Notes: generated by a model from the letters alone, not told the origin. A stretch of DNA of 64,000 nucleotides from Nannocystis exedens (GCF_002343915.1 NZ_NETK01000002.1:1-64000); one strand, 5' to 3'; shown: positions 44,591 to 53,867, numbered from the stretch's first letter. Made by a program: numbers and translations.

Positions 44591-45150
44591 GACGATTTTA
44601 CCTGTAGCCGGGCGGCGGTCTTGAGGAGCGCGTTGTCAGGATTGCCAGGGGCGGGGTCGAAGCGCCAGCCGAGCCGGGCCTTGTAGTCCGACAGCATGGT
44701 GAGAAACCCCAGGCCGGAGGTCGTGAGGTCGGGGTTGGCGGCGTTCTCCTCGACCCGCTGCATCAAGAGCTCGGCGGGATCGCCGTCGAGCAGCTCGGCG
44801 AACTTGACCCGCAGGCCGTCGACCGCGTCGGCGCAGACCTGGTTGCTGACGACCATCACGAACTCGCCCGCGTCGACGCCCGCGTCGATGACGACGGTGC
44901 CGCCGGCGCAGAACTTGACCGCGTTCTCGATCAGCTCGTTGAGCACGTAGCCGACGCTGCCGACGAAGTCGCGCCGCTCGGCCTCCTCGGTGAGCCCGCC
45001 CTCGCCGACGTCGGCGAAGTACTCGGCGAAGAATTCGGCCGCCACGCTGCACTGGTTCCACTTGACCGGGAACGCCCCGGGGTAGAACACCAGCGTGACG
45101 CGCGGTCCAGCGTCGGTGGGCTCTCTGTACTCGCCGATGATGCCGTCCAT
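44587..45150 (-). CDS. slr1658-like GHKL ATPase regulator
   Basis: 187 residues. GHKL-type ATPase with N-box YVLNELIENAVKFCAGG (~77-93) and a later LTTSGLGFLTMLSDYKARLGW (G-x-G-like). Such ATPases act as anti-sigma-type switches that bind the STAS protein. ATG 45150 (MDGIIGEYREPTDAGP) chosen; 23 bp after the phosphatase. The full length with a clear N-box confirms that the broken homologue at 341-853 was once the same kind of gene. Confidence 0.82.
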   Translation of the reverse strand: MDGIIGEYREPTDAGPRVTLVFYPGAFPVKWNQCSVAAEFFAEYFADVGEGGLTEEAERRDFVGSVGYVLNELIENAVKFCAGGTVVIDAGVDAGEFVMVVSNQVCADAVDGLRVKFAELLDGDPAELLMQRVEENAANPDLTTSGLGFLTMLSDYKARLGWRFDPAPGNPDNALLKTAARLQVKSS

Positions 45151-45173
45151 ACACTCCGTCCGCCTCGGGCGCC

Positions 45174-47534
45174 TCAGCGCCGCTTGATCACCACCGTCGT
45201 GATGTCGTCGAAGACCTTCTGCGCGCCGATGAAGCGCATGACGTCGTCGATGATCGCCTGCTTGATCTCCGCCGACGACCGCTCGTGGGCCCGGCGCACG
45301 ACCTCGCACAGGCGGTCGATGCCGTACTGCTCGCCGTGGATGTCCTCCGCCTCGGTAATGCCGTCAGTGTACAGGACGACGACATCGCCCGGCGACAGCC
45401 GCAGCTCGGTGCGGGCGATGAACGCGGCGATGTCGACCTCGAGCCCGACCGGCATGCCGAGGTCGACCGTGTCGATGCGCTCGATCGAGCCGCCCCGCCG
45501 GACCACCACCGCCTCCTCGTGCTGCCCGGTGAGGCGGAGCACCCCCTGCGAGTAGTCGAGCAGGACGAGCGTCGCGGTGCGGTCGAGGCCGACGCGCTGG
45601 ATGTTCTGGTAGAGGACCTTGTTGACGATGTTGAGGAAGCGCTCCGCGTCGCGCTCCTCGGCGGCCTGCAGCGTACGCACCGCCGTCTGGATCATCAGCA
45701 TCAGCACGCCGCTCTCGAGCCCGTGGCCGGTGACGTCGCCGATGCCGATCTTGACGCCGCCGCCGTCGCGCAGGACGTCGTAGTAGTCGCCGCCGACCTC
45801 GTCCGCGGGCCGCATGTAGCCGGCGACGTCGAGGCCCTCGAGCTCGGCCAGCTCGCGCTCCGGCGGCAGCACCATCAGCTGCAGCCGGCGGGCGACGTCG
45901 AGCTCGGCGCCGAGCCGCAGGTTCTCCTGCTTGAGCCGCTCGTTGAGCGCCATGATCTCCCGGGAGGCCCGCTGCAGCTCGGCGGTGCGTTGCTCGACCA
46001 GGCTCTCGAGGTTGTGCGTATGCGCGCGGATCTCGGCGGCCATCTGGTTGAAGGCGCGGCCGAGCGCGCCGAACTCGTCGTCGCTGCGCACGTCGACGCG
46101 GACGTCGTAGTCCTTCTGGGCGATCTTGCCGGCGCCGGCGGCGAGGTCGACCAGCGCGCCGGTCATGCGCCGCGAGACCAGGAGGATCCCGAGCATCACC
46201 ACCGCGAGCGCCACCAGGGTGATGACGATCTGCGAGCTGAGGATCCCGCGGCTGCTGGCGGCGATCGTGTCCTGCGCCTTGAGCAGCGAGGCGTAGATCT
46301 CGGCGGCCGGGACGACGAAGCCGAGGGTCCAGCGCTCGGGCACGATGTCGGCCGAGCCCGACCAGACGTTGAACGGCTCGAGCCGCTTGAGCACGACGAC
46401 GTAGTCCCGGCCGCCGATCGCGACCGGGTCGCGGTAATCGACGGCGTCGCCGCCCGGCAGCGCGAGCGCCCGGATCGCCGGGTCGCGCGACTGATGCAGG
46501 AACTGCTGGAAGATGTCGACGCCGGCGCCCGACGAGCCGCGGACCTGCTGCAGCCCGAGGACCTCCTTGCCGTCGTCGTGGACGGCGAACACGTTGCCGT
46601 TCTCCTGGGCGAGGAAGGCGAAGCCGGAGCCGGCGAGCCGCAGATCCTGGACGTAGCGGATCAGTTGACCGAGCGTGACGTCGACGCCGACGGCGCCGGC
46701 GAACCGCGCGCGCGAGGCGTCCCACAGCGGCTGGAACAGGGTCATGATGGCCCCGTTGCCGCCCGCGTCGGTGTACGGCGCGGTGCCGGTGACCTGCGCC
46801 GCCGGGTCGCGCATGCGCGCGGGGTCGGCGAGCCAGCGCCGCCAGCCGTCGACGATGCCGGGGAAGTAGAAGCTCCAGAACGGGCTGTTGTTGTGGCCCG
46901 GATAGAGTTGATCGGCGTGGCCGGCCGCGTCGGCGTAGGGGGCGATCCGCAGGTACTCGGCGCCCTCGGGGCCGATGAAGTACATGGCCTGCTTCTCGGC
47001 CCCGTACTGCAGCAGCGCCGGCAGCAGCAGGTCGAGCAGGGCGGTCTGCTCGACGGCGGCGCGGACCTCGGGCCTGATGTCCCGAAGGCCAGGTCGGTTC
47101 GGGTCGGCCGGCGCGTGCAGGTAGCCCCACACGGCGACGGCCGACGGCTCGCCGGCCTCGGTCTGCGACCAGTCGCCGCGCGGGTCGTAGACGAGGGCGT
47201 CGCGCAGCGGCCCGGCGGCGGCGGCGGCGGCGGTCAGCGGCGCGAGCGCGGCCTGCTGATCGATGAGCGTCTGGGTCACGGCCGCCAGCACGCCGAGCTC
47301 GGCCCGCGCCCGCCCGCGCAGGAATCCGACGCGCTGCGCGGTGTCCTCGATGTGGTTGGTGAGGTACTCGCGACTGGCGCGCTCGAGGCCCTTGCGGATC
47401 TCCTCCGACGCGTCGCCGCCGAGCACGCGGATGCCCTGCAGCGAGGCGAGGGCGGCGAGCGTCAGCCCGATCACCAGCCCGACCCCGGCGACGAGGACGA
47501 ACTTGGTGCGGAACCTGGAGCCCGTGGTGGCCAT
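45174..47534 (-). CDS. Cache-HAMP-SpoIIE membrane phosphatase
   Basis: 786 residues. First membrane helix near the start (VLVAGVGLVIGLTLAALASL), periplasmic dCache-like sensor (~45-375, with PFWSFYFPGIVDGW and GAVGVDVTLGQLIRYV), second helix (IVITLVALAVVMLGILLVS), HAMP linker (~400-450), coiled coil, then the SpoIIE/PP2C domain: DEVGGDYYDVL (metal Asp), GDVTGHGLESGVLM, VLYTDGITEAED and FDDITTVVIKRR. It should sense an external ligand and dephosphorylate the STAS partner. ATG 47534. An array pair lies at 47076-47093. Confidence 0.93.
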   Translation of the reverse strand: MATTGSRFRTKFVLVAGVGLVIGLTLAALASLQGIRVLGGDASEEIRKGLERASREYLTNHIEDTAQRVGFLRGRARAELGVLAAVTQTLIDQQAALAPLTAAAAAAGPLRDALVYDPRGDWSQTEAGEPSAVAVWGYLHAPADPNRPGLRDIRPEVRAAVEQTALLDLLLPALLQYGAEKQAMYFIGPEGAEYLRIAPYADAAGHADQLYPGHNNSPFWSFYFPGIVDGWRRWLADPARMRDPAAQVTGTAPYTDAGGNGAIMTLFQPLWDASRARFAGAVGVDVTLGQLIRYVQDLRLAGSGFAFLAQENGNVFAVHDDGKEVLGLQQVRGSSGAGVDIFQQFLHQSRDPAIRALALPGGDAVDYRDPVAIGGRDYVVVLKRLEPFNVWSGSADIVPERWTLGFVVPAAEIYASLLKAQDTIAASSRGILSSQIVITLVALAVVMLGILLVSRRMTGALVDLAAGAGKIAQKDYDVRVDVRSDDEFGALGRAFNQMAAEIRAHTHNLESLVEQRTAELQRASREIMALNERLKQENLRLGAELDVARRLQLMVLPPERELAELEGLDVAGYMRPADEVGGDYYDVLRDGGGVKIGIGDVTGHGLESGVLMLMIQTAVRTLQAAEERDAERFLNIVNKVLYQNIQRVGLDRTATLVLLDYSQGVLRLTGQHEEAVVVRRGGSIERIDTVDLGMPVGLEVDIAAFIARTELRLSPGDVVVLYTDGITEAEDIHGEQYGIDRLCEVVRRAHERSSAEIKQAIIDDVMRFIGAQKVFDDITTVVIKRR
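47076..47093. repeat. two-node CATG-type hairpin in the phosphatase gene
   Basis: GATG 47076 and CAGG 47090, spacer TCCCGAAGGC; read as PNRPGLRDIRP, within the sensor domain loop. Confidence 0.5.
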
Positions 47535-47554
47535 GCGGTCGAGGGCGAGGGCCG

Positions 47555-48727
47555 TCAGCGCCCCGGTTTGCGGCCGGAGGCGACGTAGATCGGCCAGGTG
47601 GCGAAGCCGCGGCGGCTGCGGATCGCGTACACGTGATCGCGGAAGCCCATGCGCAGGCGCTCGACCACCTCCGGCGGCTGCTGCGTGGCGGTCGACAGCT
47701 CGCCGGTGACGTACTCCTCCCAGCTCTCGATCACCCGCGCGAAGTCGTCGATCGCGGTGTTGTTGTTGGTGATCGGGATCTGCTCCATCCGCACGTCCTC
47801 GAAGCCCATGTCGGTCAGCAGCGAGAACATCTTGGGCCCGAAGTTCATGTCCATGCCGAGGCTCTGGGCGATCTTCACGGCCTGCTGGTAGGTCCACGTG
47901 ACCGACTCGTGGCGCGGGTAGCCGTAGTTGTGCGCCGTCATCTCGTTCGTCAGGTAGACCCGACCGCCGGGTCTACAGATCCGCATCAGCTCGCGCAAGA
48001 TGCTCGACGGGTCGTTAAAGATCTGCAGCGCCAGGCGCGAGGTGACGAATTCGAAGCTGTTCGACGGCAAGAACAGGTGGGTCGCGTCGCCGAACTGATA
48101 CTCGATGTCGGTGATGCCGAACTCGCGGGCGATCTGCTGCGCGTATTGGAGGAACGGCCGCGAGTGGTCGACGCCGACGATGTACTCGGGCTCGAACTCC
48201 TTGTAGACGAGCACCGCGAAGTCGCCGATCCCGCAGCAGATGTCGGCGATCCGCATGCGCTTGCCGAGGCCGTGGCGGCGCAGCAGCTCGCGTTCGTGCG
48301 ACCACACGATGTTGGTCTGGGTCCGCAGCACCGGGACCAATCGATCGTTCTCGATCACGCCCTGGCCGGGGTAAAACGCCTTGTCGTACTGCTCGACGAT
48401 GGTGTTGCCGAACTTGGCGCCGAGGAAGCCGAACCGCAGCGGTGCCCACGGGACGACGCTCGAGACGACGAGCTTGAGCTTGAGGCTCGGGTGGCGCTCG
48501 GCGCAGGCGGCGATGAAGCGCGCGAGCTCGGCGAAGCCGGTGTGGTTGAGGTACCGCAGGCGCTTGAAGTTGAGGTAGAGGACGCCGCGCACGGCGTCGG
48601 CGGCGTGGTCGAGGCGGGAACGCACCGGCGCGAAGTCCTCGGCCCCGGCCGGGCGCAGCGCCCCCTCGAGCGCGACCTCCTGGTCGTTCTCGCTGAAGCG
48701 GATCGAAAACGGTTGCTCGTTCTCCAT
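47555..48727 (-). CDS. STAS-like domain fused to SAM-dependent methyltransferase
   Basis: 390 residues. The N-terminal ~115 residues resemble the slr1659-type STAS-like fold (YLNFKRLRYLNHTGFAELARFIA, LKLKLVVSSVVPWAPLRFG). After a linker, a class I methyltransferase follows (~155-300): IADICCGIGDFAVLVYK (motif I), YIVGVDHSRPFLQYA and LPSNSFEFVTSRLALQIF. A fusion of a regulatory domain to a methyltransferase inside a phosphatase operon is unusual and suggests the methyltransferase is switched by the cassette. Acceptor unknown. Confidence 0.85.
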   Translation of the reverse strand: MENEQPFSIRFSENDQEVALEGALRPAGAEDFAPVRSRLDHAADAVRGVLYLNFKRLRYLNHTGFAELARFIAACAERHPSLKLKLVVSSVVPWAPLRFGFLGAKFGNTIVEQYDKAFYPGQGVIENDRLVPVLRTQTNIVWSHERELLRRHGLGKRMRIADICCGIGDFAVLVYKEFEPEYIVGVDHSRPFLQYAQQIAREFGITDIEYQFGDATHLFLPSNSFEFVTSRLALQIFNDPSSILRELMRICRPGGRVYLTNEMTAHNYGYPRHESVTWTYQQAVKIAQSLGMDMNFGPKMFSLLTDMGFEDVRMEQIPITNNNTAIDDFARVIESWEEYVTGELSTATQQPPEVVERLRMGFRDHVYAIRSRRGFATWPIYVASGRKPGR

Positions 48728-48739
48728 ACCCAGGTCGGC

Positions 48740-49246
48740 TCACTCGTGCGGGACAGTCAGGACGATGACGCCGGTGCCGTCGCCCTCGCGGAGCGCGAGC
48801 CCGACGCCGTGGAGCGCGACCAACTCGAGCAGCCCGACCTCGGCCGGCGGACGCAGGAGCATCGACTCGAACTCGGCCTCGTAGCGCGCGCGCGCGTCCG
48901 CCGGCGCGACCCGCCCGAGGTCGTCGCGCAGCCGCTGCGCCAGCGCCACGTCGGTCGGTATGGTCAGCTCGGCGATCACGTGCTCGTCGGTGCGCCCGAC
49001 CTCGACCACGATCTCGCCCTCGCTCGGCCGGGCCCGGAACACGTACTCGAGCACCTCGTTGAGATAGGTGGAGAGGCGCGTGGTCAGCTGCTCGGGATCG
49101 AAGCGATCGGAGGCGACGAAGCGCGCGATGTAATCGGCGAGCCGCTGGCAATGGGTCCAGCTGTCATATAGCCCGCGGACGCTGATCCGGAGGGTGAGGA
49201 TCGGGCTCGGGCCGGGAGGTGAGGGAGGCGCGGGTTCGGAGGTCAT
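48740..49246 (-). CDS. DUF6272/slr1658-like regulator
   Basis: 168 residues, first gene of the six-gene operon. Similar to the slr1658-type ATPase family by length, by the segment LSTYLNEVLEYVFRARP (where the N-box lies) and by a late VGLLELVALHGVGLALREGDG. The ATP lid glycines are less clear than in the 44587-45150 protein, so it may not bind ATP. ATG 49246 (MTSEPAPPSPPGPSP). Gaps in this operon are 12-23 bp or overlaps. Confidence 0.65.
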   Translation of the reverse strand: MTSEPAPPSPPGPSPILTLRISVRGLYDSWTHCQRLADYIARFVASDRFDPEQLTTRLSTYLNEVLEYVFRARPSEGEIVVEVGRTDEHVIAELTIPTDVALAQRLRDDLGRVAPADARARYEAEFESMLLRPPAEVGLLELVALHGVGLALREGDGTGVIVLTVPHE

Positions 49247-49502
49247 GCCGGGGCGAAGGCGTGAGGGAGGCCGCAGGCGCGCCTCGCCCGGATCCGGGCA
49301 CGATCGGCGCCGCGGACCACGGTATCACGAAGCCGCCGCGGCCGGCCGCGAGCCGCGGACGCGGGGGCGCGCCGAGGGTCGGGGCCGCGCGCGGACGTGC
49401 GCCGGCGCAGACGGCCCGCGTGAGCGCGAAAAAAGCTCGCGGGCCTCGGGAACAAGCTCCGGGGCGCCGTGTCCGAGGCGCCACACGACCGGGGCAAGGA
49501 CG

Positions 49503-51608
49503 ATGTCAACGACCAAGACGCTCGCCATCAAAGTGTTTTACGGCGATCAGCTCGTCGATACGCAGACGCTGACGCAAGACGTTATCAAGATCGGAAAACT
49601 GAAGAGCAGCCACGTTTGCCTGGATGACGAGGCCGTGGCCCGCATGCACGCCGTGATCGAGGTGTCCGGCGAAGAGGTGCGGGTGATCGATCTCGGGAGC
49701 GCGGCGGGCACCGTGCTGAACGGCCAGCGAATCGACAAGAACGCGGTGCTGCACGACGGCGACGCCTTGAACTTCGGGCCGTACCGGCTCGAGGTCGGCT
49801 TCGTGAAGCAGCAGGTCGCGGCCGCGCCGGCGCCGGCGCAGCCGGTCGCGCCGGTGGCCGTGGCGGCGGCCGCGGCGGCGGCGGCGCCGATCGCTGCGGC
49901 GCCGATGGCGACGCGGGCACCGATCCAGATCGACCTCAGCGAGGTCGAGAATCAGAGCGGCTCGCGGGTGGCCGAGGTCGTGGCGATGTACGGCACGACG
50001 GTGCTCGACGTGCAGCACGTCGGCCAGCTGAAGAACCGCAAGTCGCAGGCGCCGATCTTCCTCGCCATCGGCGGGGCGATGCTGGTCGCCGGCGCGGCGG
50101 TGTTCTTCAGCGACGTGAACCAGGACTGGGCCGGCTACGGCAAGAAGGTCCAGGAGTCGATCGAGCAGGGCACGCCGCGGCCGACCCCGCCCGGGAACGG
50201 TCTGGCGGCGATCGGCATGCTGCTGGCGATCGCGGGCCTCGTGCCGTTCAGCATGGGCCTCATCCGCACCGGCGACTACGTCAACAAGAACTTCACGATC
50301 GGCGAGGGCCACGGCGCGTCGTTCCACGTGCCGCCGGCCGGCCTGCCCGAGCCCAACGGCTTCCCGCTGGTCCGCGGCAGCGACCACGAGTTCGCGCTCA
50401 ACTTCACGCAGAACATGAGCGGCGAGGTCACCTTCGACGGCCAGACGATCACGCTGCAGCAGCTGGTCGCCACCGGTCGCGCGGGCTCGCAGGGCTCGTC
50501 GTTCAGCTTCCCGCTGCCGCCCGGAGCGACGGCGCGGGTCAAGTACCAGGACGTCACCTTCTACGTGAACTCGGTCGCCCCGGGCGCGGTGATCAAGGGC
50601 GGCAGCGAGACCGACAAGCCGTTCTGGATCTACAACGGCGCGTCGTTCGTGGTCATCGGCAGCCTGCTGGTGCTCACGCACCTGATCCCCAACGAGGCCG
50701 GCAACCTCAGCCTCGACGAGATGATGGAGGAGAACCGCTTCGTCGGTTACCTCAACCAGCCCGACAAGCCGCCGGAGGAGGAGGAGCCGCCGCCGGAGGA
50801 CATGGAGAACTCCGACGACGAGGCCGGCGGCACCGGTCAGCGGCACAAGGGCGAGGAGGGCAAGATGGGCAAGCCCACCTCGAAGAACAAGTCGGGCCTC
50901 TACGCCATGAAGGGTCCGAAGGACGCCATCCCGCAGATGGCCCGTAACTTCGACCCCGACATGGCCGCGCGCCAGGCCGGCATCCTCGGGGTGATGAGCG
51001 CCGAGAGCGGCCACTTCCTCGCCTCGCCGTACGGCGGCGCGTTCGCGGTCGGCAACGACGACGCGGACGTGTGGGGCGGCCTCACCGGCACCGAGATCGG
51101 CGAGGCGTACGGCGTCGGCGGCCTCGGCCTGGTCGGCACCGGCCGCGGCGGCGGTGGCACCGGCGAGGGCACGATCGGCCTCGGCAACACGGGCCTGATC
51201 GGCAAGGGCGGCGGCGGCGGCACGGGCTCCGGCTACGGTCGTGGCGCAGGCGCCGGCTTCGGCGGCCGCGGCACCCGCGTCCCCACGGTCCGTCAGGCCA
51301 AGGCCGAGGTCCAGGGCGCGCTCGACAAGGACATCATCCGCCGCATCGTCCGCGCGCACATCAACGAGGTCCGCTACTGCTACAACCAGGCCCTCGCCCG
51401 CGACCCCAACGCCAAGGGCCGCGTCGCCGTCCAGTTCACCATCGGCGGCACCGGCAAGGTGCCCACCGCGGTGGTCCAGGAGAGCACGATGAAGGACCCG
51501 GCCGTCGGCTCCTGCATCGCCCAGGCGGTCAAGCGCTGGACCTTCCCCAAGCCGGAAGGCGGCGGCTCGGTCATCGTCTCGTACCCGTTCGTCCTCGAGC
51601 CGGGTTGA
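49503..51608 (+). CDS. FHA-domain protein with AgmX/PglI (TonB-like) C-terminus
   Basis: 701 residues. FHA domain (~25-95: IKIGKLKSSHVCLDDEAVARMHAVIE, VLNGQRIDKNAVL) binds phospho-Thr. An Ala/Pro linker, two or three membrane helices (FLAIGGAMLVAGAAVFF, GMLLAIAGLVPFSMGLI, FVVIGSLLVLTHLI) and a Gly-rich stretch (GTGRGGGGTGEGTIG) lead to the AgmX/PglI C-terminal domain: IIRRIVRAHINEVRYCYNQAL then GKVAVQFTIGGTG-like and VGSCIAQAVKRWTFP. AgmX-type proteins are gliding-motility related in Myxococcus. An AAGGA precedes the ATG at 49503. Confidence 0.9.
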   Translation: MSTTKTLAIKVFYGDQLVDTQTLTQDVIKIGKLKSSHVCLDDEAVARMHAVIEVSGEEVRVIDLGSAAGTVLNGQRIDKNAVLHDGDALNFGPYRLEVGFVKQQVAAAPAPAQPVAPVAVAAAAAAAAPIAAAPMATRAPIQIDLSEVENQSGSRVAEVVAMYGTTVLDVQHVGQLKNRKSQAPIFLAIGGAMLVAGAAVFFSDVNQDWAGYGKKVQESIEQGTPRPTPPGNGLAAIGMLLAIAGLVPFSMGLIRTGDYVNKNFTIGEGHGASFHVPPAGLPEPNGFPLVRGSDHEFALNFTQNMSGEVTFDGQTITLQQLVATGRAGSQGSSFSFPLPPGATARVKYQDVTFYVNSVAPGAVIKGGSETDKPFWIYNGASFVVIGSLLVLTHLIPNEAGNLSLDEMMEENRFVGYLNQPDKPPEEEEPPPEDMENSDDEAGGTGQRHKGEEGKMGKPTSKNKSGLYAMKGPKDAIPQMARNFDPDMAARQAGILGVMSAESGHFLASPYGGAFAVGNDDADVWGGLTGTEIGEAYGVGGLGLVGTGRGGGGTGEGTIGLGNTGLIGKGGGGGTGSGYGRGAGAGFGGRGTRVPTVRQAKAEVQGALDKDIIRRIVRAHINEVRYCYNQALARDPNAKGRVAVQFTIGGTGKVPTAVVQESTMKDPAVGSCIAQAVKRWTFPKPEGGGSVIVSYPFVLEPG

Positions 51609-51615
51609 TCGGTCG

Positions 51616-51650
51616 GCTGTCCCGAGGGACAGCCTGTCTCAAAGGCCAGG
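51616..51650. repeat. two CATG-type hairpins after the AgmX-type gene
   Basis: GCTG 51616/CAGC 51630 and CCTG 51633/CAGG 51647, each pair complementary and 14 nt apart; begins 7 nt past the stop. Node complementarity inside each pair (GCTG with CAGC, CCTG with CAGG) is covariation that supports a hairpin. Confidence 0.8.
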
Positions 51651-51911
51651 AGGCCAGGCACGCGCCGGGCCTTCGGCGCTTTCTCGCGTGCGGCCGCCGC
51701 TCGTCGCGGTCGGTGCCGGGAGGGCTCGCGCTCGCGGCCGCGAGTCGTCGATCGTCGTCGATGCGAGCTCGCAGGTGCCGGGAAAGCCGCGCTCGTCGGC
51801 GCCGAGGCGACTGCTCGCCGCACAGCGCCCGTGCCGTCGCCGCTCGAGCAGTCGCGCCGGCACAGCCGGCGGTCGACCCGCCTGACGGTCACGGAGTGGT
51901 GGAAGGCGAGA

Positions 51912-51929
51912 CATGTCCGGATAGACAGG
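51912..51929. repeat. two-node CATG-type hairpin
   Basis: CATG 51912 and CAGG 51926, spacer TCCGGATAGA. Confidence 0.65.
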
Positions 51930-52025
51930 CAGACTCCGCTGCGCGACTGCGCGCGAATGCTGCCCGAGCCCGGCCTGGCGATGCGCGGCGGCTGCTCGAC
52001 CTCTCCGTGCGGACCACGCCGCGTC

Positions 52026-52057
52026 CCTGTCGGATTCCACATGACCCGAGAGACAGC
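52026..52057. repeat. three-node CATG-type array
   Basis: CCTG 52026, CATG 52040, CAGC 52054; spacers TCGGATTCCA and ACCCGAGAGA. Located 83 nt before the transporter start. Confidence 0.6.
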
Positions 52058-52127
52058 CCGGCCGCGAACGCGGCTGCGCGCCCCGGGAGGCCCGCGCGAG
52101 GAACTTCTGCGCCGCGGCGAACTGCGC

Positions 52128-52133
52128 TATCAG
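52128..52133 (+). promoter_or_regulatory. -10-like hexamer TATCAG
   Basis: Ends 6 nt before ATG 52140, the spacing expected for a leaderless transcript; no obvious -35. Confidence 0.35.
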
Positions 52134-52139
52134 TCGCCC

Positions 52140-53522
52140 ATGCAGGCCCCTGACCCCTGGGGCGAGCGGCTGCCTCGCAAGCTCGGGCTCGCCAGCACCG
52201 TCGCCGTGCTGGTCGGGTCGACGATCGGCAGCGGCATCTTTCGGACGCCGGCGGAGATCGCCGGCCACATCGACGACCTGACCCTGTTCGTCCTCGCGTG
52301 GGTCGCCGGCGGCGCGGTCGCGCTGGCCGGCGCGCTCACCGTCGCCGAGCTGGCCATCCTTTATCCGCGCAGCGGCGGCATCTACGTCTACCTGCGCGAG
52401 GCCTTCGGCAAGCTGCCGGCCTTCCTGTTCGGCTGGGCCGAGCTGCTCATCCTGCGCCCGGCCGCGTACGGCGCGATCGCGGTGACCTCGGCCGAATACC
52501 TGCTGCGCACGCTCAAGGTCGACGGGGCGGCGCCGCTGCTCGGACCGCTGTCGCGCGCGCAGGTGGTGGCCGTCGCCATGATCGCCACCGTCGCCGCGGT
52601 CAACCGGCGCGGCGTCGAGTTCGGGGCGATCGTGCAGAACATCAGCACCGCGCTGAAGGTCGCGGCGCTGCTCGGGCTGGTCGCGCTCGGTCTCCTGCTG
52701 GCCCCGGAGCCGGCGACCGCAGCGCCCGCGGTTGCGCCGCCGGCGGCCGACGGGGCGTTCGTGCTGGCGATGGTCGCGATCCTCTGGGCCTACGACGGCT
52801 GGTGCGACGTCGGCTTCGTCAGCGGCGAGGTCCGCGATCCGCAGCGCGCGCTGCCTCGCGTGTTCATCCTCGGGACCGCGGCGGTGGTGGCGCTCTACCT
52901 CGCGGCGAACTTCGTGTACCTGCGGGTCATCCCGCTGGAGCAGATGGCCGGGGCCCCGCTGGTCGCCGCCGATGTCGCCGCCGCGCTGATCGGCCCGATC
53001 GGGACCACGCTGGTCGCCGCGGCGGTCATGATCAGCACCTTCGGCACGCTCAACGGGTCGATGATGACCGGGCCGCGGGTGTTCTACGCGATGGCGGAGG
53101 ACCGGCTGTTCTTCCGCCGGCTGGCCCAGGTCCACCCGCGCCACGGCACGCCCTCGGCCAGCATCGTCCTCGGCGCCGCGCTGGGGATCGTGTTCGTCTC
53201 GGTGCGCAGCTTCGCCGAGCTGGCGGGGCAATTCGTGATCGGGATCTGGCCGTTCTACGCGCTCAGCGTGGCCGCCGTGTTCGTCCTGCGGCGGCGGCGC
53301 CCCGAGCTGCCGCGGCCGTACCGCACCCTCGGCTACCCGTGGGTGCCGCTGCTGTTCCTGGCCGCCTCGGTGTTCCTGCTCGGCAATTACGCGTGGTCGC
53401 AGCCGCGGGAGTTCGTCGTCGACTGCGCCGTGGTGCTGTCCGGCGTGCCTGTCTACTGGTTGTGGTCGCGGAGAGCGCCGACCGCTGAAGACCGCGGCGA
53501 GAACCCCGCCGCGCGTGCGTAG
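52140..53522 (+). CDS. APC-family amino-acid permease
   Basis: 460 residues with 12 predicted membrane helices of the APC (amino acid-polyamine-organocation) superfamily, probably LAT/cationic amino-acid type. Family features: ASTVAVLVGSTIGSGIFRTPAEIA (helix 1, G-S-G-I-F motif), ELAILYPRSGGIYVYLREAFGKLPAFLFGWAE and AMVAILWAYDGWCDVGFVSGEVRDPQRALPR. A proton- or antiport-driven amino-acid transporter; substrate unknown. ATG 52140 follows a -10-like TATCAG by 6 nt. Its stop codon shares bases with a 16-bp palindrome (53521-53536). Confidence 0.9.
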   Translation: MQAPDPWGERLPRKLGLASTVAVLVGSTIGSGIFRTPAEIAGHIDDLTLFVLAWVAGGAVALAGALTVAELAILYPRSGGIYVYLREAFGKLPAFLFGWAELLILRPAAYGAIAVTSAEYLLRTLKVDGAAPLLGPLSRAQVVAVAMIATVAAVNRRGVEFGAIVQNISTALKVAALLGLVALGLLLAPEPATAAPAVAPPAADGAFVLAMVAILWAYDGWCDVGFVSGEVRDPQRALPRVFILGTAAVVALYLAANFVYLRVIPLEQMAGAPLVAADVAAALIGPIGTTLVAAAVMISTFGTLNGSMMTGPRVFYAMAEDRLFFRRLAQVHPRHGTPSASIVLGAALGIVFVSVRSFAELAGQFVIGIWPFYALSVAAVFVLRRRRPELPRPYRTLGYPWVPLLFLAASVFLLGNYAWSQPREFVVDCAVVLSGVPVYWLWSRRAPTAEDRGENPAARA

Positions 53523-53536
53523 AGGAGATCTCCTCT
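53521..53536. repeat. perfect 16-bp palindrome after the permease stop
   Basis: AGAGGAGATCTCCTCT starts inside the TAG stop. A loopless palindrome of this size could be a protein site or part of a terminator; no T-tract follows. Confidence 0.4.
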
Positions 53537-53559
53537 GCGTTCAGACCTGTGAGCATGGT

Positions 53560-53720
53560 TTGTTGATCATGCATTGCGGTGAGGTGCGCCTCTAATCAAT
53601 AGAGAAAGAATATGTAATTTGATCTACAATTTTCTTGTCGGCGCCGCGGACGCCGATCCTGTGATCGTCGTAGCCCCCGCTACAACCTGTCCAGGCGCGA
53701 AAAATTTGTAATTTGGCTTT
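53560..53720. other. AT-rich island upstream of the M4 protease
   Basis: A 160-nt stretch far richer in A/T than its surroundings, with TGTAATTTG at two places (~53613 and ~53710) and a hairpin CTCTA (53590-53594)/TAGAG (53600-53604). It may be a promoter/UP region, a regulator binding site or foreign DNA. TTGCGC (53810) and TATGGT (53834) with an 18-nt spacer are a possible but weak promoter downstream. Confidence 0.45.
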
Positions 53721-53867
53721 CGTGTCCGTCGGCGTGGAGTTCGTCCGAGCGGCGTCCGTGTGCTCGGCGTCTCGTCGAAGAAAGTCGTGATCCGGGCGGA
53801 CGCGAGTGGTTGCGCTGCGCAGCGCGCGACAAGTATGGTGGTGCGGTCTCAGGTGAACTGACCTGAG

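Larger units (their letters stand above)
51651..52139. other. intergenic, no gene recognised, two further arrays
   Basis: A 489-nt region between two co-directional genes. A pair CATG 51912/CAGG 51926 and a triplet at 52026-52057 are the only structured elements I see; the rest is GC-rich with many short palindromes and no credible open frame. A -10-like TATCAG ends just before the transporter ATG. Confidence 0.5.

Noticed and set aside
51831..52139. N-terminal extension of the APC permease by ~100 residues
   Set aside because: The extra residues are Arg/Pro-rich, span two arrays, and a -10-like hexamer sits just before ATG 52140, where helix 1 begins at the normal family distance.
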